Shown: piece after piece, positions 31,916 to 44,190 of the stretch
Layout of the letters: every line of letters begins with the position of its first letter
Numbering within the stretch: position 1 is the stretch's first letter
Source of the DNA: Thozetella sp. PMI_491
Lineage: Eukaryota > Ascomycota > Sordariomycetes > Chaetosphaeriales > Chaetosphaeriaceae
DNA: 64,000 bases
Direction: 5' to 3'
NCBI GenBank assembly: GCA_021432635.1
Contig: MU270029.1
Span: forward strand, 1,166,995 to 1,230,994
Translations under genes and position numbers: made by a program
Notes under the pieces: model-generated
Database searches by the model: none
What the model was told of the DNA's origin: nothing
The model's input: the letters and a program-made list of their open reading frames with translations, nothing else

Positions 31916-32745
31916 GGGGAGATAGATAGTAGCTTAGCGAAATCAAGCCTCGCTTTTCTATCCTCACCCCTACGCGGTGCAGTGTTCCCGTATAACTCCA
32001 CTTTGCTATGCTTTCTCTTCTGGTTAATAGGAATGCTGCGCTGGGCGTGGAGAGATTCATTACTATGAATCGCCTCTTGGTCGGGCTTTGGAGACAGTGG
32101 AACTGCAAGACAATGCCCCCCGAAAACGGGCTGTCTTACTTCAACGGGTACAGGATCGGGCAGTGGCGTTCGCCATGGGTGCTGCGGTGCACAGTCTAGG
32201 ATTGCTATGCCGACTGACGATGACCTCCGATGATCGATGTTGTTGGCTCAGACGACAACACTGCCAATGACCCACTCTATCTCCGTGCTTCGCGACCAAC
32301 AGTAGATTTGTGGCTAGAAGGACACCAGATACACATCAGAGATCGGCAATGAGGCTAGTCGTCCTACGTGAGGACAACGTAGTTGGCATCGAAATTTGGC
32401 CACGGCTCCTCGACGAGCTGCTCTTGATAACCCAATCCTGCGCACAATGATAATCAGAGTTTCATTTATAGAAGAACTCGTTGACGAGATTCTAACCACC
32501 CGTCCCGTTCAAGTACTGAGCCAAGTACTGGATACGAGAGCAGGCTGTGGACAATTTTAACGGACGGCGTAGGACAACTAGTTCACGGAAAATTCGCTAT
32601 ATTCGATTGCTCTTTCATAGATACGACTGCCAGAGGATTTTGGTAGTCCGCCCATGACTACTATGTGACCTCCTTCCCTTGGCAGCACTTCTATATTTGC
32701 TATAGAGTCGGGTGACGAGATAACCTTCGTTTAAACTGAGCCTAC
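31916..32745. other. intergenic; weak coding-like remnant
   Basis: Near 32090-32200 (+) a frame reads QDRAVAFAMGAAVHS, reminiscent of the C-terminal tail of some fungal ankyrin/F-box proteins, but it is isolated and short. Otherwise nothing recognisable. Confidence 0.35.
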
Positions 32746-33467
32746 CTACGAAGGCTGAAACCTCGCTACCCCCTTGCTAGCACCCCACGTATCCTTAGCA
32801 GTCTTGCAAAGTTCGCAGCAAGGCTCTTCGCTCGAGGATGGGTCCCAGTCGTGTTTTATCGACCAATCGAATGTAGCAAATTTCTCGTGCAGCGATATTA
32901 AACCAATTCGCAATTTATCTTGATCTTGGCCTTCTTCCACCACAAGACGACACCACCCTGAATCTTTGTTTGTAAAAACCAATTAGCCGAATAGCAGTAT
33001 CAGGATGCAATAAGTTTACAAAAAGCTTACCTGGAACGCCGTTACCGATACGCTTGATCATGTTCGATTCAAGGCACTCGCCAATTCCCATCTCTATCAA
33101 CAAGCCTAGGCGATTATTGGCGAAGTTCTTTGGCTTAGGAGAGGTGTTATTCTCCGAATATCTACATGGGCTTTAGAGAATGTTATTTCGAACCAGTGCG
33201 AAGAGAGCAAAGCACGGACAGGACGGTTGGGTTGGCTTCCTCATAAGCTGCCTTCTCCTCGTTTTCGCCGAACTTCACATAAAAGTGATACTGCGACCCA
33301 TCAATGTTCTTGGAGGATTCAGTACTTTCGTCTTCTGGGCATATGTGACAGCATAATATCCTACCTTGTATCCCCTGGAATTGTGAGGATTTGGCGTGGT
33401 GACGAAATAGCAAGGGTGTCCCATCATGATTTAGAGGGATCGAACTGTCCCGTTCAAGTGACCTCAT
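32746..33467 (-). CDS. hypothetical protein, 198 aa
   Basis: Three exons (33467-33220, 33161-33031, 32963-32746), with introns of 58 and 67 nt, join to a frame of 597 nt. The second junction is clear (GTAAGC to ACAAAG); the first donor (GTCCGT) is unusual. Readable text includes GSQYHFYVKFGENEEKAAYE, FANNRLGLLIEMGIGECLES, DSGWCRLVVEEGQDQDKL and, near the end, a CCELCKTAKDTW cysteine pair. The family is not recognised. No signal peptide or membrane segment. The text is too protein-like across splice junctions to be chance, but the 5' end could differ. Confidence 0.5.
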
Positions 33468-34712
33468 ATATTGAGGAATAGCGGGATATGGGAGGGCATT
33501 GAGTAAAGGTTATAAAGTTCGAGGATCACAACATTTATCTGCCACTAGCTAACCGATGTGGCATTATATACATCATCCTTTATTCTCACCGCTCTTACCT
33601 GCCCTATTACCTGAGATAACTCGGCCTCTCCCCTGTCGACGCTACTGTATGAGAGTGGATATGCCGATTCTAACCAAGCCCAGTAAATCGCCTGTGTGAT
33701 CTCAGTCAATCGACGGTCTTTAAACCCATAGTTATAACAGTCAGCTATAACTAAAATCTGCTAGCGTTGATATTGCTAGCTCTTAGCTAGTAAGCCAGTC
33801 AGCTACAGTCTGGTCGGTTAGGCAACATATACTCCCTTACGGCAGCTTAAATCGTTTAAAATCGAGGGGTTTTTTTTTAATTTTTTTTTCCCAAAAAACT
33901 AAGTGTATTTACTTGCTATAGCGAGTCGTTTTTACTTGTTGTGGCGACTTGAAAACCTCAAGACGGTTTCTTTATACTTCTTGCACCCTACCCGAGATCG
34001 AGATAGGTACCTGACATATGGGTACGTGCATACGATTTTAGTATATAGCCATCGTTTTGATATATGGGAGAGCGGGTGATTATGAGTTTAACTCCCACGT
34101 GAAGTAAAATATATAAGGAGTAATTAATATAGTGCACTCTTGTATAACGCCTGTATCTAATATCCCTGTTAGGGTATCTATTGAAGCGCTGAAATTCCCG
34201 TCCCCAAATGTCACGAGGTGGAGCTTTCGTCGTACCGAGCGATGCACGCCGGCTGCTCCTAAGGAGAGATTAAGCTATTCCCCGTCTTTCCTTCCACCAC
34301 TGCCTTCCTGTGGTGTGGTCTCTATCCTGTGCCTTTTTGTTTCCAAATCAGAACTCACGGGGTATCTCCAAGACAAGACCGGATTCACCAAGGACCCAGC
34401 CCGAATATATATAATGCTCAGAGTGTCCAAATGCCCACCAGTCCTGTTCACGCCCTGCACACCGCAGAGTCACCCGGACCGCCGTTTCCCCGTCAACTAT
34501 AACGCCAAAATGCAGAAAGATGACCCTGGATGACCCGAAGCAATAGAATCAATACAAAAATGTGTGCCGTACAATATAATCACAACCTCCTTCGCCCACA
34601 CAAGACGCATGATGAGCATGAAGATGCGGAAAGAGAGCTGAGGATTGCATGAAGGCGAGAGGGGGAGACGAGAGATATATGGAGTATAATATGGTAGTTG
34701 GAAAATAAAGAT
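33468..34712. other. intergenic, AT-rich island with short repeats
   Basis: The part 33540-34140 is AT-rich and full of TA, with a poly-T run near 33870. It contains GTTATA-N9-TATAAC (about 33728-33748) and two diverged 16-bp copies, ACTTGCTATAGCGAGT and ACTTGTTGTGGCGACT (33911-33950). It looks like a decayed, possibly RIP-mutated mobile element, but no transposase text survives. The rest is downstream of the kinase-vWA gene. Confidence 0.4.
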
Positions 34713-37700
34713 CTACCGTTCCGGATTCTGCGGCCACTGAGGACCCTGTGCCCCGTATCTTGGATACTGCGAAGAGTGGTGCTGATTGTAGTTCCTAGGA
34801 TCCATGGTCATAGGATGCTGCAAGGACCCCATGGTGCCCCAGGTTGGCTCACGCGACAGCGCATTGCCGCTCAGCGGCGCGCTGGGAGGCACGGCAGCCG
34901 CGAAGGAGCCCGAGGAGACTGTGTAGCTCGTCGGCGCGTGGCTCGTCGGGCTGCCGCCGCTGTAGCGTTGTCGAAGTGGGTCATCAGTGTGCGCCTGCGG
35001 CTGGGGTATGTAGCCCGGGAGACTGCTCGGTGGAGGCCCCGGAGCCCCGGTAGAGAACATGCTCAAGGATAACGGAGTGTATGGGGGCTGAGTGCCTCTG
35101 AAGAGTCGCGGTGGCCCGTAGGACGACGGGGGCGCAGACCATTCTGACGACTGTCCGGGCGCATAATTGGATTGCGCCAACGACCATTCGGACCTGGCCT
35201 GTGTGGTTTGGTAGAGCGGCGCCGGCAAGGACGGCGCTGGCGCCTCCGCAGTCGCTCGACTCGCTGCGGGGGTCGGATCGCGCTTTGTGGTGGCTGCGTT
35301 GCCGTCTAGCTCTTCGTTGAGGCTTCCGATGATCATTTTGTAAATGTCTCCGGTCGAGTGTTCATAGTCGATGATATCTCTGTTTCCCGCCAAAGTCAAT
35401 TAGCAAAACGGTCTAGGAAAGGGTGGGTTGTGAGAGCCAGAGCTTTTAGTTGGACGTACGGTAGCTCGATGCCGTTTCTATACTTCATATTGTCGTCAAG
35501 CTCCTCGAGCCTCCCGATGGCATCAGGGTCATCGCCGAAGCCGATAAACTGGATGCTCAGGTCGCGCCTTTCCATCATCTCGCGGGTCTTGGGCTGGTCG
35601 AACCACTCCATCAGCTGACTACTGATAATGTTGAAGACCATGTCCTTTTGCGTGATGCCCGGCCACATCCCATCGGTCAGCACCAGGATGGTCAGCTTGC
35701 GGTTGTATTCTTGGCTATCGACTCGCTGAAAGATCTCCTTAAGGGCGGGAATGATGCTTTCAGCCCAAGGTGTTACAGTTCCCGGTGGACGCGCTAGGAT
35801 CTTTTCGACAAAGTGACCGGGTTCTTTGAGTTGCTTATCGGGAGAGCGGGGGTGAGACGAGAAGAACAGCTCCATACCATCGTTGTCCAGCCCATACAGC
35901 ATTGCCACCAACACGTTGATGATGTAGCGCAGCATGGGCGAATGGGGGGCCATAGTGGAGCTGTTGTCAACCAAGAAAACCTGTTACAATTTGTTAGTAA
36001 AATTTACCAGGCCACAAGAACGGTAAGGTGGACAGGAGGTGGAGCGCGCGTACAACATCTCTGCCATCGAAAAACTTGACCAACTTCTGGTTCTGGTAAT
36101 CGATCAAGTCCTCTTCAGCAGGAACAGGGGTCCGACTTGAAGAAGCAGATCCTCCAGGCCGTTGGTGCTGAGCTTGGGGTGTTGTTTGCTCTGGATGCTT
36201 CGGTTTCTTTTTAAATATGCTCGGCAGACGACTCTTTTTGGACTTGGAGTTGGTACGCGACAGATCTGCCGGCAGAACCGCCAATGAGGCGCCATGGCTC
36301 TGCTGTGAGGGTGGGGGAGGCTGATCGAGGGCGCCTGCAGGAAGGGGTGATTCGGGGCGACCCTGTCTGGCCCGGAGCTGGAGAGATCCGCCGAACGTCC
36401 ACTCTTGGTCAAGTTCGCTGAGAGCGACTAGAAAGCTATACTTAGGCTCCGAGGGCCTTCGTGCCGTTGACTCTTCGGGAACGATGTCTCCCTGGCCTTC
36501 GAGTAAGTCTGTTCCATCCGCTGAGCCCCTTGCTCGCTGGTCATATATCCCGAGGTTCTCAAACCCTGTCTCGAGGGGTGCGTTGGCCGTATCCTCATTC
36601 CAATCCCACATCTTTCCATCGTGTAGGATGTCGGATGACGTCTCCAGGCCGCCATCTCGGTATCGGGTCGCCTTCTCGGGATTGGATATGGCGGCTTCGT
36701 GGAATAGCTGGCTCTCTTGTTTGAACCCGGCCTTGAAGACATCTGGCGTGCCTTGCAACTTCTGCTTGCCAGACCCGAGCACCTTGTCCACCAGACCCAC
36801 CAGAGCCTCCGCCGATGCCCGTTGCCTCGGTGTCTTCTTCAGCATGCTGTCTCGAACGATGGCGATAATCTCGGGCGTCACTTTATCTCCGGCGCGGAGG
36901 CTGTTCTTCAGGTAATCGATCCACGTCAAAACGGCGGGGGAGATGTCTAGGCCAGAGTAGAAGCGGTCGTCGCCGCCTTTCTGATCGTAGGAAGCCCGCC
37001 CGTTGTTGCCGCTCATGGTCTTTCGGATGGCTCGGAATCGCTCAACGCCTCGAGCACCCATCAGAACCCATGTGGCTGCCTCCAAGAAGACGCAGCCCAG
37101 GGACCAGATGTCGAACAGCTGGGTGACTGGACGTCTGGGATTTTGCGACTGTTCCGGAGGGGCTAAGAATCACGATCAGTTGGTGTTTGTCGTTGAAGGC
37201 TGGCAATACTCACCATAAGTCTCTGTCGCGCCGCGCAGATCGATGACGGGCAGACCATATGTATCTGTGCTAAGATTCACGCCATCGAGACGGATCTGCG
37301 CGGAGCCCATGTCGGCAATTCTCCATTCCCGATTGCACCGAACGATATTCTGAGGTTTTATATCGCCGTGCCACCTAGGCAAAAGTCAACATGGCAATCG
37401 GAAGCGCGGGGTCGGAATCACATACCCCCTGTATTGGTAGCCATGTCCCCCCTGCCCTCCCCTGATGTTGTGGAAGTTCTTGAGTGCCACGACGATCTGT
37501 CTCATCTCTACCCAAAAGTTGAAGATTTCACCAGAGGTGCAGGGAGGAGGAATCTCTGCGAACCAATCAGAGAGGTCGCAACTCCCCCTCTCCAGCAAGA
37601 TGTGAGCCTCGAAGTTTCGGTCATCGTGGTTGCATATCCAAGAGCCCAGGTACTTGACAATCCCCACGGTCGATCTTAAGAGAGAATAAGCTTCGTATTC

Positions 37701-38454
37701 GCGGGTATACTCGGCCTCGTCATCGAGGATCTTCAAGACAAACTCGTAGCATTCCTGCAAGCTGTTAGCAAGGTCCGCAGAGGAGAGGTATGGGCTCTCC
37801 ATGTACATCTTGGTGTTCGTTGATGTGCTTTTTCTCGCCATCGATCTTGCAAACGACATCTACGTTGACACACTCGCAAGGAACTTCGACGTAAAACATC
37901 TTCTCAGTGCCTGGGCGTTGTGAGTTCCGCACGATGGGCTTCTTTTTGGTGATAGGTAAGATGTGGCCGACGGCGGGGGTCGATTCTCCGAAGGTACCCT
38001 CCGTTAGGAGCTTGTACTGGAGTTCCCAGAACGCTTGGGCGATATTGCGCGCTTCGTCTGTTAAGTAATGCTGGGTCTGCAACCTGTTGACGAGTTGATT
38101 ACGTTGTAATGGTAGGCGAGAATCGTACAACCCAGCCTCGACACATGGGATGATGAGCTCAGGATGTCCCAACTTGAGCCAAATAGTGAAGACCTTGAGC
38201 CAGGAACGCGTTCCCAGTTTGCTCATCAGGTTTTCTATAATCGGGGAGCCATTTGGGGTATCCAGAGTCTCTCGTAAGAGGAATTCGACATTGGTTATGT
38301 TCATATCCTCGTATGGGTACTGCGAGAACCATGAGGTGAGGCGCTTGGACAGAACGAACTGCTGCACTTTGTCGCTTGCATGAGACTCTCGGCAGCAGTT
38401 CGAGTACTCCTTCTCGAACGCGAGCTGGAACGCATCTACAGGTACCGGCGGCAT
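34713..38454 (-). CDS. protein kinase-von Willebrand factor A domain fusion
   Basis: Six exons (38454-37807, 37754-37426, 37374-37214, 37162-36054, 35980-35460, 35379-34713) with introns of 52, 51, 51, 73 and 80 nt join to 1144 aa, phase-consistent throughout. An N-terminal 200-residue helical region is followed by a protein kinase: EFVLKILDDEAEYTREYEAY (ATP lysine K224), WHGDIKPQNI (catalytic D330, HGD rather than HRD), RIADMGSA in place of DFG, TYAPPEQ spanning a splice, and FDIWSLGCVFLEAATW. A Ser/Pro-rich linker with a basic KKSRLPSIFKKKPKH patch leads to a vWA domain. Its metal site is complete: FLVDNSSTM (D754), GTVTPWAE and LVLTDGMWPG. The C-terminal 200 residues are a Pro/Tyr/Ser-rich disordered tail. 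Such kinase-vWA proteins are known as predicted proteins in fungi, with no settled role; signalling through a vWA-bound partner is inferred. Confidence 0.9.
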
Positions 38455-40063
38455 TCTGAACGAGTATAGGCGATTTAAAGAATGGAATCGGCGTTTTACG
38501 GACGCGGCCGGGGGGGGTTAAAGAGTGGGACAGACCAGCCCCTCATCTGCCACTCGCGAGCGAGGGTTTGTGTGTTTGTCGCTCGAGGCGAGCGTGGCCG
38601 CGAGACAGAGCGCGGTGCTGGGACAGTGCGAGGCAGCGGTTGAACGGCGAAACCAGAGAGCTGCAGTCGTGGTCAGTTATCTGGGCGTCTCGGCGTCTAG
38701 CTGCGGCGGCTCTACTCAACAGAAGAGCAGAAACAATGCTTGCGCGACGGGCGAGGATGACGACCGAACAAGAAATGGAAAGTCCGGTGCCACCCTCCCT
38801 TACCCCTCCCCGAGAGGGCTCCGGCTGAGCTGGGGTGGAGGAGGGTGGCGGCGGCCAGGCTGGCATCGAGGCTCTGCCCTTTCGATCTGCTTGCTTTTCG
38901 TTCCGAGGAGTTCCCACGGTACCGAGGAGCTGACCACGCTAATGATTCCCACACATCAAATACAAAATACACTTCAGCCATGATGCATAACCGCACACAT
39001 TTTGGGTGGCAGCCTGATGTGGCCGGCACAACTTAGTTTTAAATGTACCGACTTCCTATCTAAGCTAGCACATGTATATACAAGGTTGCTCCTTTCGTTC
39101 TCCCACCAGCATCACGCACCTCAACAGCACGGCTGAGAAGCCAATGCAAGGCGCTGCAGACGCAGCGCTAGGACGGATTGAGCGGAAATTGGGGCCACCG
39201 ACGGCTGGTCAAAGCTATCCTCGGAAGCGACAGGGAAAGAAGAGTGGCGAACTTTTTCACCGATGCCACAAGGCAGCTGCCACCTCACAGCCTGGCTGTT
39301 CTTTGCCTTGCCGGGGGGAAGGCTCATTCACACTCCGCATGAGCTCATGGTCATAGGCGGATTGAGTCACCTGGGCGCCTTGCAATTTCCGGCGGTTGGG
39401 CAGGCGTAAGCAATGCAGAAAAAGGAATCGAGAGCTCGTCGGGGCTCTCCCGGGAGCTCCTAGGCTACGGGTTCTTCTTTCCTCGAGCTTGAGATGACGT
39501 TGCCTCAAGCTTTGGAGGCATTCAGGTCGACGTGCAGCCCTTCGGGCGCCTTGGCACCCGGCAGTCATCCCCATCCGTGCACTTTCCTTGTGGTAGCCTC
39601 AATTAGCCCCTGCCTAGCTCGCGAACCACAGCTTAGTGGGCCGCCAGGCTCCTGTCGGGGAGGACTCCGTCTCGCTTGCTCAGGCACCCCCGGCAGCCCA
39701 GGTGCCTGCAGATGCAATTCCGGGCAGGGAGGGTCGCCTTGAACAAACCGTACGGGAGACGGAATTGAGCCTGCAAGAGCAAGCCGACCGTAGCATCTCT
39801 CAATACCATAGCATCTCTCAAGTTCTATTTCTTCAGGAGAACATGGTAGTACTTTTTCCACGCGCACGAGTCGAATTTTGACACGTGGTAGAAGATCCCT
39901 TTTCAGGAAAACAGAACACAAGAAGATTAGGTAGTAGTCTAGTAGTCTACAGGAAAAGCCAACACCGCTGACAAGCCACGGCCATGCAGGGCAAAAAAAA
40001 AAAAAAATTAGGAAGCCAAAGAACAAGGTGCAATACACTGGCGGAGATGATCGCCAGAGATGG
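38455..40063. other. intergenic, GC-rich upstream region, no gene seen
   Basis: About 1.6 kb upstream of the kinase-vWA gene and downstream of the CorA-like gene. Several GC-rich open frames exist on both strands with no recognisable content. A 13-bp sequence TAGCATCTCTCAA occurs twice at about 39791-39819, and a poly-A run lies at about 39995-40008. Confidence 0.5.
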
Positions 40064-41880
40064 CTAAACAACACCACCCCCGCCAAGCTTTTGACGCTGC
40101 CGTCCTCTGCGCGCACTCTTCCTTTTCTGTCGCGCCGTCCGCCACTCGCGAAAGTCATCCTCGAACAACCAAGCACTGGCAATCATGCCGGTGACCAGCG
40201 TCAGCGGCGCCGTCACCTCCCACCAGCGCTGAAGGGCCAGCGATGAATAGACCTCCTCCATGGTTTCGTTCTGGTACTTGACTATGTCGGTGCTAAAAAG
40301 GGTCTTGAGAGGGGTGATGGTTAGTCGAATGCGGAGAAGAAACGGGGAGGAGCATTCCGCTCCCCCCTGGTGTCGAGGCTGGCTCATCACTTACCGACAC
40401 GAATGTCGCGGGTAAATACAGCAGGGTAATGACTGCGATCACCCGCACGACGATGGCTTCCCGCTGGGACTGCTGAGCCAGGAACTCCATCTTCGCAGTG
40501 GAGTGTCCCTGGAGGTGTTGCTGCACGAGGTTCTTGCGATCGGCAGTGATTTTGCCCAGCGTCTGGGCACGCTTCGCCTGCATCTCGAAGTCGCGCACCG
40601 AGTCCTGTAGCTGGAGCAGGAATTCGGCCACAGCATGCTTGACCGCGTCGTTCTGTCCAAGATCGAAGTCGTCCTTCTTCATCAGGTCGGTGTAGAAGGC
40701 GGCCACCGTCTTGAGGATGTCGGCGTTGGCGTGGAGCATCATGATCGCCTTGTTTGTCTCGTCCTCTCGCTTCTGGATGAAGGAGATGTCCTCGAGCATG
40801 GGCACAAAGGTCGCGTCTCGCATAGCCTCTATCGTCTGCAAAAGACAGCAATTAGTTCTCTGACTCGTAGTGTGCCGTCTCTAGTAGGTGCTGCTGCCAC
40901 GTCATCGCTCGTACCTTTTCCTCGAGGACCTCCTCCAACCATCGCACATAACCCTGCCAGTCTTCGCTTGCCCATTGGGCGAGTGTCAAATGGACGGCGA
41001 GGCTGGATATGAAGCTGGCAGCAGTCGAACTGAAGTTCCTGTCTTGACTCCGCCCACCTGCCCCTGTCATTTCCTCGATCCGGTCCCTCAGTGTGCTCCG
41101 TCCGGTTACGATCCAGAGCGAGACCCCTTGCTCCAAGTCAAACTGATGGTGGATGGCCGACTGGCGGGGCGACCACTGCCATTTGTCACGCGACAGTTTC
41201 TCGCCCTGCGACTTGTTGGCCACGGATTTGAGGCTGTAGCAGATCTGGTAGTTTCTTCCGCCCAGGCATGCCTGGGGCACGACCAATCCTCTGGACGGTT
41301 TGGCAATCAGCAGCCTTTCGTGAAAGCCGCTGAAGCGGAGGTCTGACACCTCCGTCTCGGCATCTTCGTTGACCTTGAACACGGATAGATAGTCGATGTA
41401 GTTGGGCATGACTTGGAAGTACGTTAACACCTTGCATGCCAGCTGATAGGTTATATCCAGCCGCGACTGCCCACTAGGAGCCGTGAAGAAGCTAAAAGAA
41501 GAGAGAAAAAATAAGCATCAGAAAAGGGCCGGGATATCGTGATCGGCGTACACAAATCTACACCTTATGGGAGATTTTTGCGGCGCCTGGGTCGCCGCCG
41601 TCGCTGCTGGTGGTACCGAGATCTGCGCATTGCCAGGCGCCTGGCTAGGGGAGGTCGGAGCTTGCGAATGCGCCTGAGCCGGGCTATTCGGGGTGTTTGT
41701 TGTGGTTACTGCACTTCCAACCTGGACGTTCGTGGCGCCGACGCTCCCTGGAGAGGCTATCCAGCGCTGAAGGTCGGCATCGCCGGTGATGGTCTGTATG
41801 TCCACTACGGCAAGAGGTCAGCAGGAGATACGGGCAGGTCACAGCCGGCTGCTAAGTGGACGTACCGCGTCGTTGGCCAT
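40064..41880 (-). CDS. fungal CorA-like transmembrane protein
   Basis: Five exons (41880-41866, 41793-41564, 41491-40915, 40835-40395, 40303-40064) join to 500 aa, with introns of 72, 72, 79 and 91 nt. The first exon is only five codons (MANDA) and is placed by the phase-0 junction into TITGDADLQRWIASPGS. The family is recognisable from VLTYFQVMPNYIDYLSVF, the long coiled C-terminal helix ending in LGKITADRKNLVQQ, and two terminal membrane helices: VIAVITLLYLPATFVSTLFS (this junction spans the last intron) and WWEVTAPLTLVTGMIASAWL. CorA proteins form pentameric Mg channels; the fungal CorA-like group usually lacks the GMN signature, and here the loop after helix 1 is STLFSTD, so Mg transport is doubtful. 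The cytoplasmic tail is strongly basic. Confidence 0.87.
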
Positions 41881-42742
41881 TGTTGTCGAACTCAATCAAT
41901 GGCACTCTGCTCTGGGAATAAAACAAGTTGGGAGCGTTCTCCTCGAGCCGTCGCCTATGTGCTCGCAGCGAGCCATTCGCAGGTCCCAGGCTGGGCAGAG
42001 AGAGTGGATATATGTCAGCCCTCGACCAAGACATTGATTGCTTGTTGAGAAGGGATAACGGAGTACTGGAAACAGAAAGCTTCAGGCCTGGAAAACCTAC
42101 AAGCGTAGGATAGCCAGGCGCGAATGCGTATTTAGGCCAAGCGAGCCTGCGTGTGGAAATTGAGTGGGAATTGAGCCGCAACCTCCCGAAGGTCCTCAAA
42201 TCTGCCAACAAGTCTGGCAGAGCGTGTCGGGTGGGTGCAGCCCCGTGGCCAAATCGACCAAGACAGGCATGGTGACCCAGCTGTGGCGAGGCGCCGGGCT
42301 GCCTCGGCCCTGCATCGGCCGTGCACGCATGCCTTTCGCTACGAGGCGGTACCTGCCCCTCGGTACAGCTGGCCCCCTAGCCACTTAGCACGAGGCGTAC
42401 TTCGAACACTTGGGGGGGGTCACGGTTTCCGGCCTCTGCTTTCCCGGCTTCGTCGGCATTTCCCCTTGCTATGGCATGATCACGAAGGAAACATATCAGG
42501 CCCATGAGCACTTGCGAACAACAAGAAACAGAGAACTATGTGTATAGGTATGCGCGACTAGAGGCGTGCGATGGCGATAATAACAACCTTTCGACCCGCT
42601 GAGCGACATTCGGACTATGCCCCGCACAACTTGGAAACGATCCCCGTCCTCGCCCGCGCCCGCCTTCAACCCAGCAACACCCTGGGGTCCGTTTGTGTCT
42701 CCCCAATCCGCAGCTCGGGCGCTGCCAAGAATTCCCGGCAGT
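41881..42742. other. intergenic, no gene seen
   Basis: About 860 bp, partly GC-rich. This includes the CorA-like gene promoter. Open frames on both strands show nothing recognisable. Confidence 0.5.
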
Positions 42743-43207
42743 CTAGGGACGGTAATCCTTCCTCAGCGTTCTGATGTGGTCTCTCTCAACCTGCATCGAA
42801 CAGAGGACGTGTCAGTATGCTATTGCAGATGGCGGGGCTGGGGACACCAACCTTCTCGAGAATGCGCGGAGCGTAGAACACGTAGTAGTCGTTGGTCGCA
42901 TCCTGTGCACACACGGGTTAGCAACAATGCCCGAATCGCCTGTGCTGCCGGGTTCACCCTGCCAACGCACAATTTCCATGGGAAACTTGGTCTTGGGAAA
43001 CAGCTGCTCGAGGTAGGCCCGTAGCTTGTCCCAGTCGAGCTCGTAGCGCTTGTAGTATTGCTTCACCAGGCCATCACTGCTGCTCCTGCCCTTGCCTTGT
43101 GCCTCGACCTTGAAGGACTCGTTGCGCTTGCTGAAGCGGAGGTCGTCGTCGCTGTCGTCATCAACCTTGTTCCTCTTGAATAGACCGCGAAACAGCTCGC
43201 TGATCAT
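42743..43207 (-). CDS. small charged hypothetical protein, 111 aa
   Basis: Exons 43207-42971, 42902-42852 and 42790-42743, with introns of 68 and 61 nt (GTGCGT to GCACAG, branch GCTAAC; GTTGGT to ATGCAG), give 111 aa. It starts MISELFRGLFKRNKVDDDSD and continues YELDWDKLRAYLEQLFPKTK, then DATNDYYVFYAPRILEK across splice junctions. A start at 43285 would add 26 residues; the later ATG was preferred because the extension looks like untranslated sequence. No signal peptide, membrane segment or known domain. The middle exon of 51 nt reads as good protein only in this frame, which supports the model. Confidence 0.6.
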
Positions 43208-44190
43208 GATGGCGGAGAGGATATGCTCGGCCTTTGCACTGCACTGTGCTGGTGGCGAGAGCTTGGGGAGCCAGCACCGGGCCATTTAAACGCCTGATCA
43301 TGCGGAAGGGGCCGGGCCATGTAGGCTGGATGGCTCGCGCACCATCGCACACAGCCTTGCGTATGTCGCGCCGCCTGCTGCGCCCACAGGGTGGCCAACC
43401 GGAACCCCCCCTCCCCCCTGGGCCCGCGGCTGGCTACAGGTCTGTGTCGAGCCGCCAACTGCTTCTTTCACAATTGGGTTGGGGGTGTTTTTTTGGCGTG
43501 CCTGAGCATCAGCAGGTATCGCACAGCCCGCCATCCCTAGCCTCGAGGCTTTGGTCAAGGCAATCTGAACATGAAAAAGATGACTAACTTGTGTTTTCTT
43601 CAGCCTTGGGTATTCGCCAGCCTTGTCGTTCCCCTTGTCTCATTCCCCTTAACCGCTATCGATGGAGGGCGCCCGGGAGGTTAGAGTGGTTAGTGCGTCC
43701 GTCGCGGGCCTGTGCCAATGGGGCTCGACCCTAAGGAATATAGGTCTGGGTCAAGCTACTCCAGAAATATGAGAAGGGCGAATCTGAGTAGTTATAATTT
43801 AAATTATTGTTTGAGAATATCTGGAATGCGTTACGTAGAACGAGGTGTATTTGCTTGTGTGGTGCGTGCATTCGCTTCTAGATTATGTCAACTTAGTAAG
43901 ATCCGGCCATTAACTACCTTGTTTGTGTTTTAATTCTCAACTTAATAGAACCTACTGTATTATTTTGCATAAGATTATACCGCTTAACTATTTTATGGGT
44001 CTAGTCCAAGATTTCCTCTCGCCTTTCAACGGATTCGACTACAATCTGTTGGAGAATAACTGATAGGGTTACCCACCCAGTCAGCGAACTTCCCGCCTTG
44101 GACCGATCGCTCTGAGGGCGGGGTAGCTGCCATCCCATTACATCGCCGGTTTCATAGCATCCAGACAACTTCTCCTAGTGCGCAAACGTC
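43208..44190. other. intergenic with a tRNA-like element
   Basis: Low-GC between about 43790 and 44000. Apart from the tRNA-promoter-like segment near 43670-43733, nothing recognisable. Confidence 0.45.
43670..43733 (+). repeat. possible tRNA-derived SINE head (A-box and B-box-like)
   Basis: GTTAGAGTGGTTAGTGCG (from about 43680) resembles a Pol III A-box. GGGCTCGACCC, about 45 bases further on, resembles a B-box (GGTTCGANNCC). The intervening sequence does not fold as a functional tRNA. The AT-rich sequence that follows could be a SINE body. Tentative. Confidence 0.3.

Noticed and set aside
43670-43745. Functional tRNA gene
   Set aside because: A/B-box-like text is present, but acceptor and anticodon stems do not pair.
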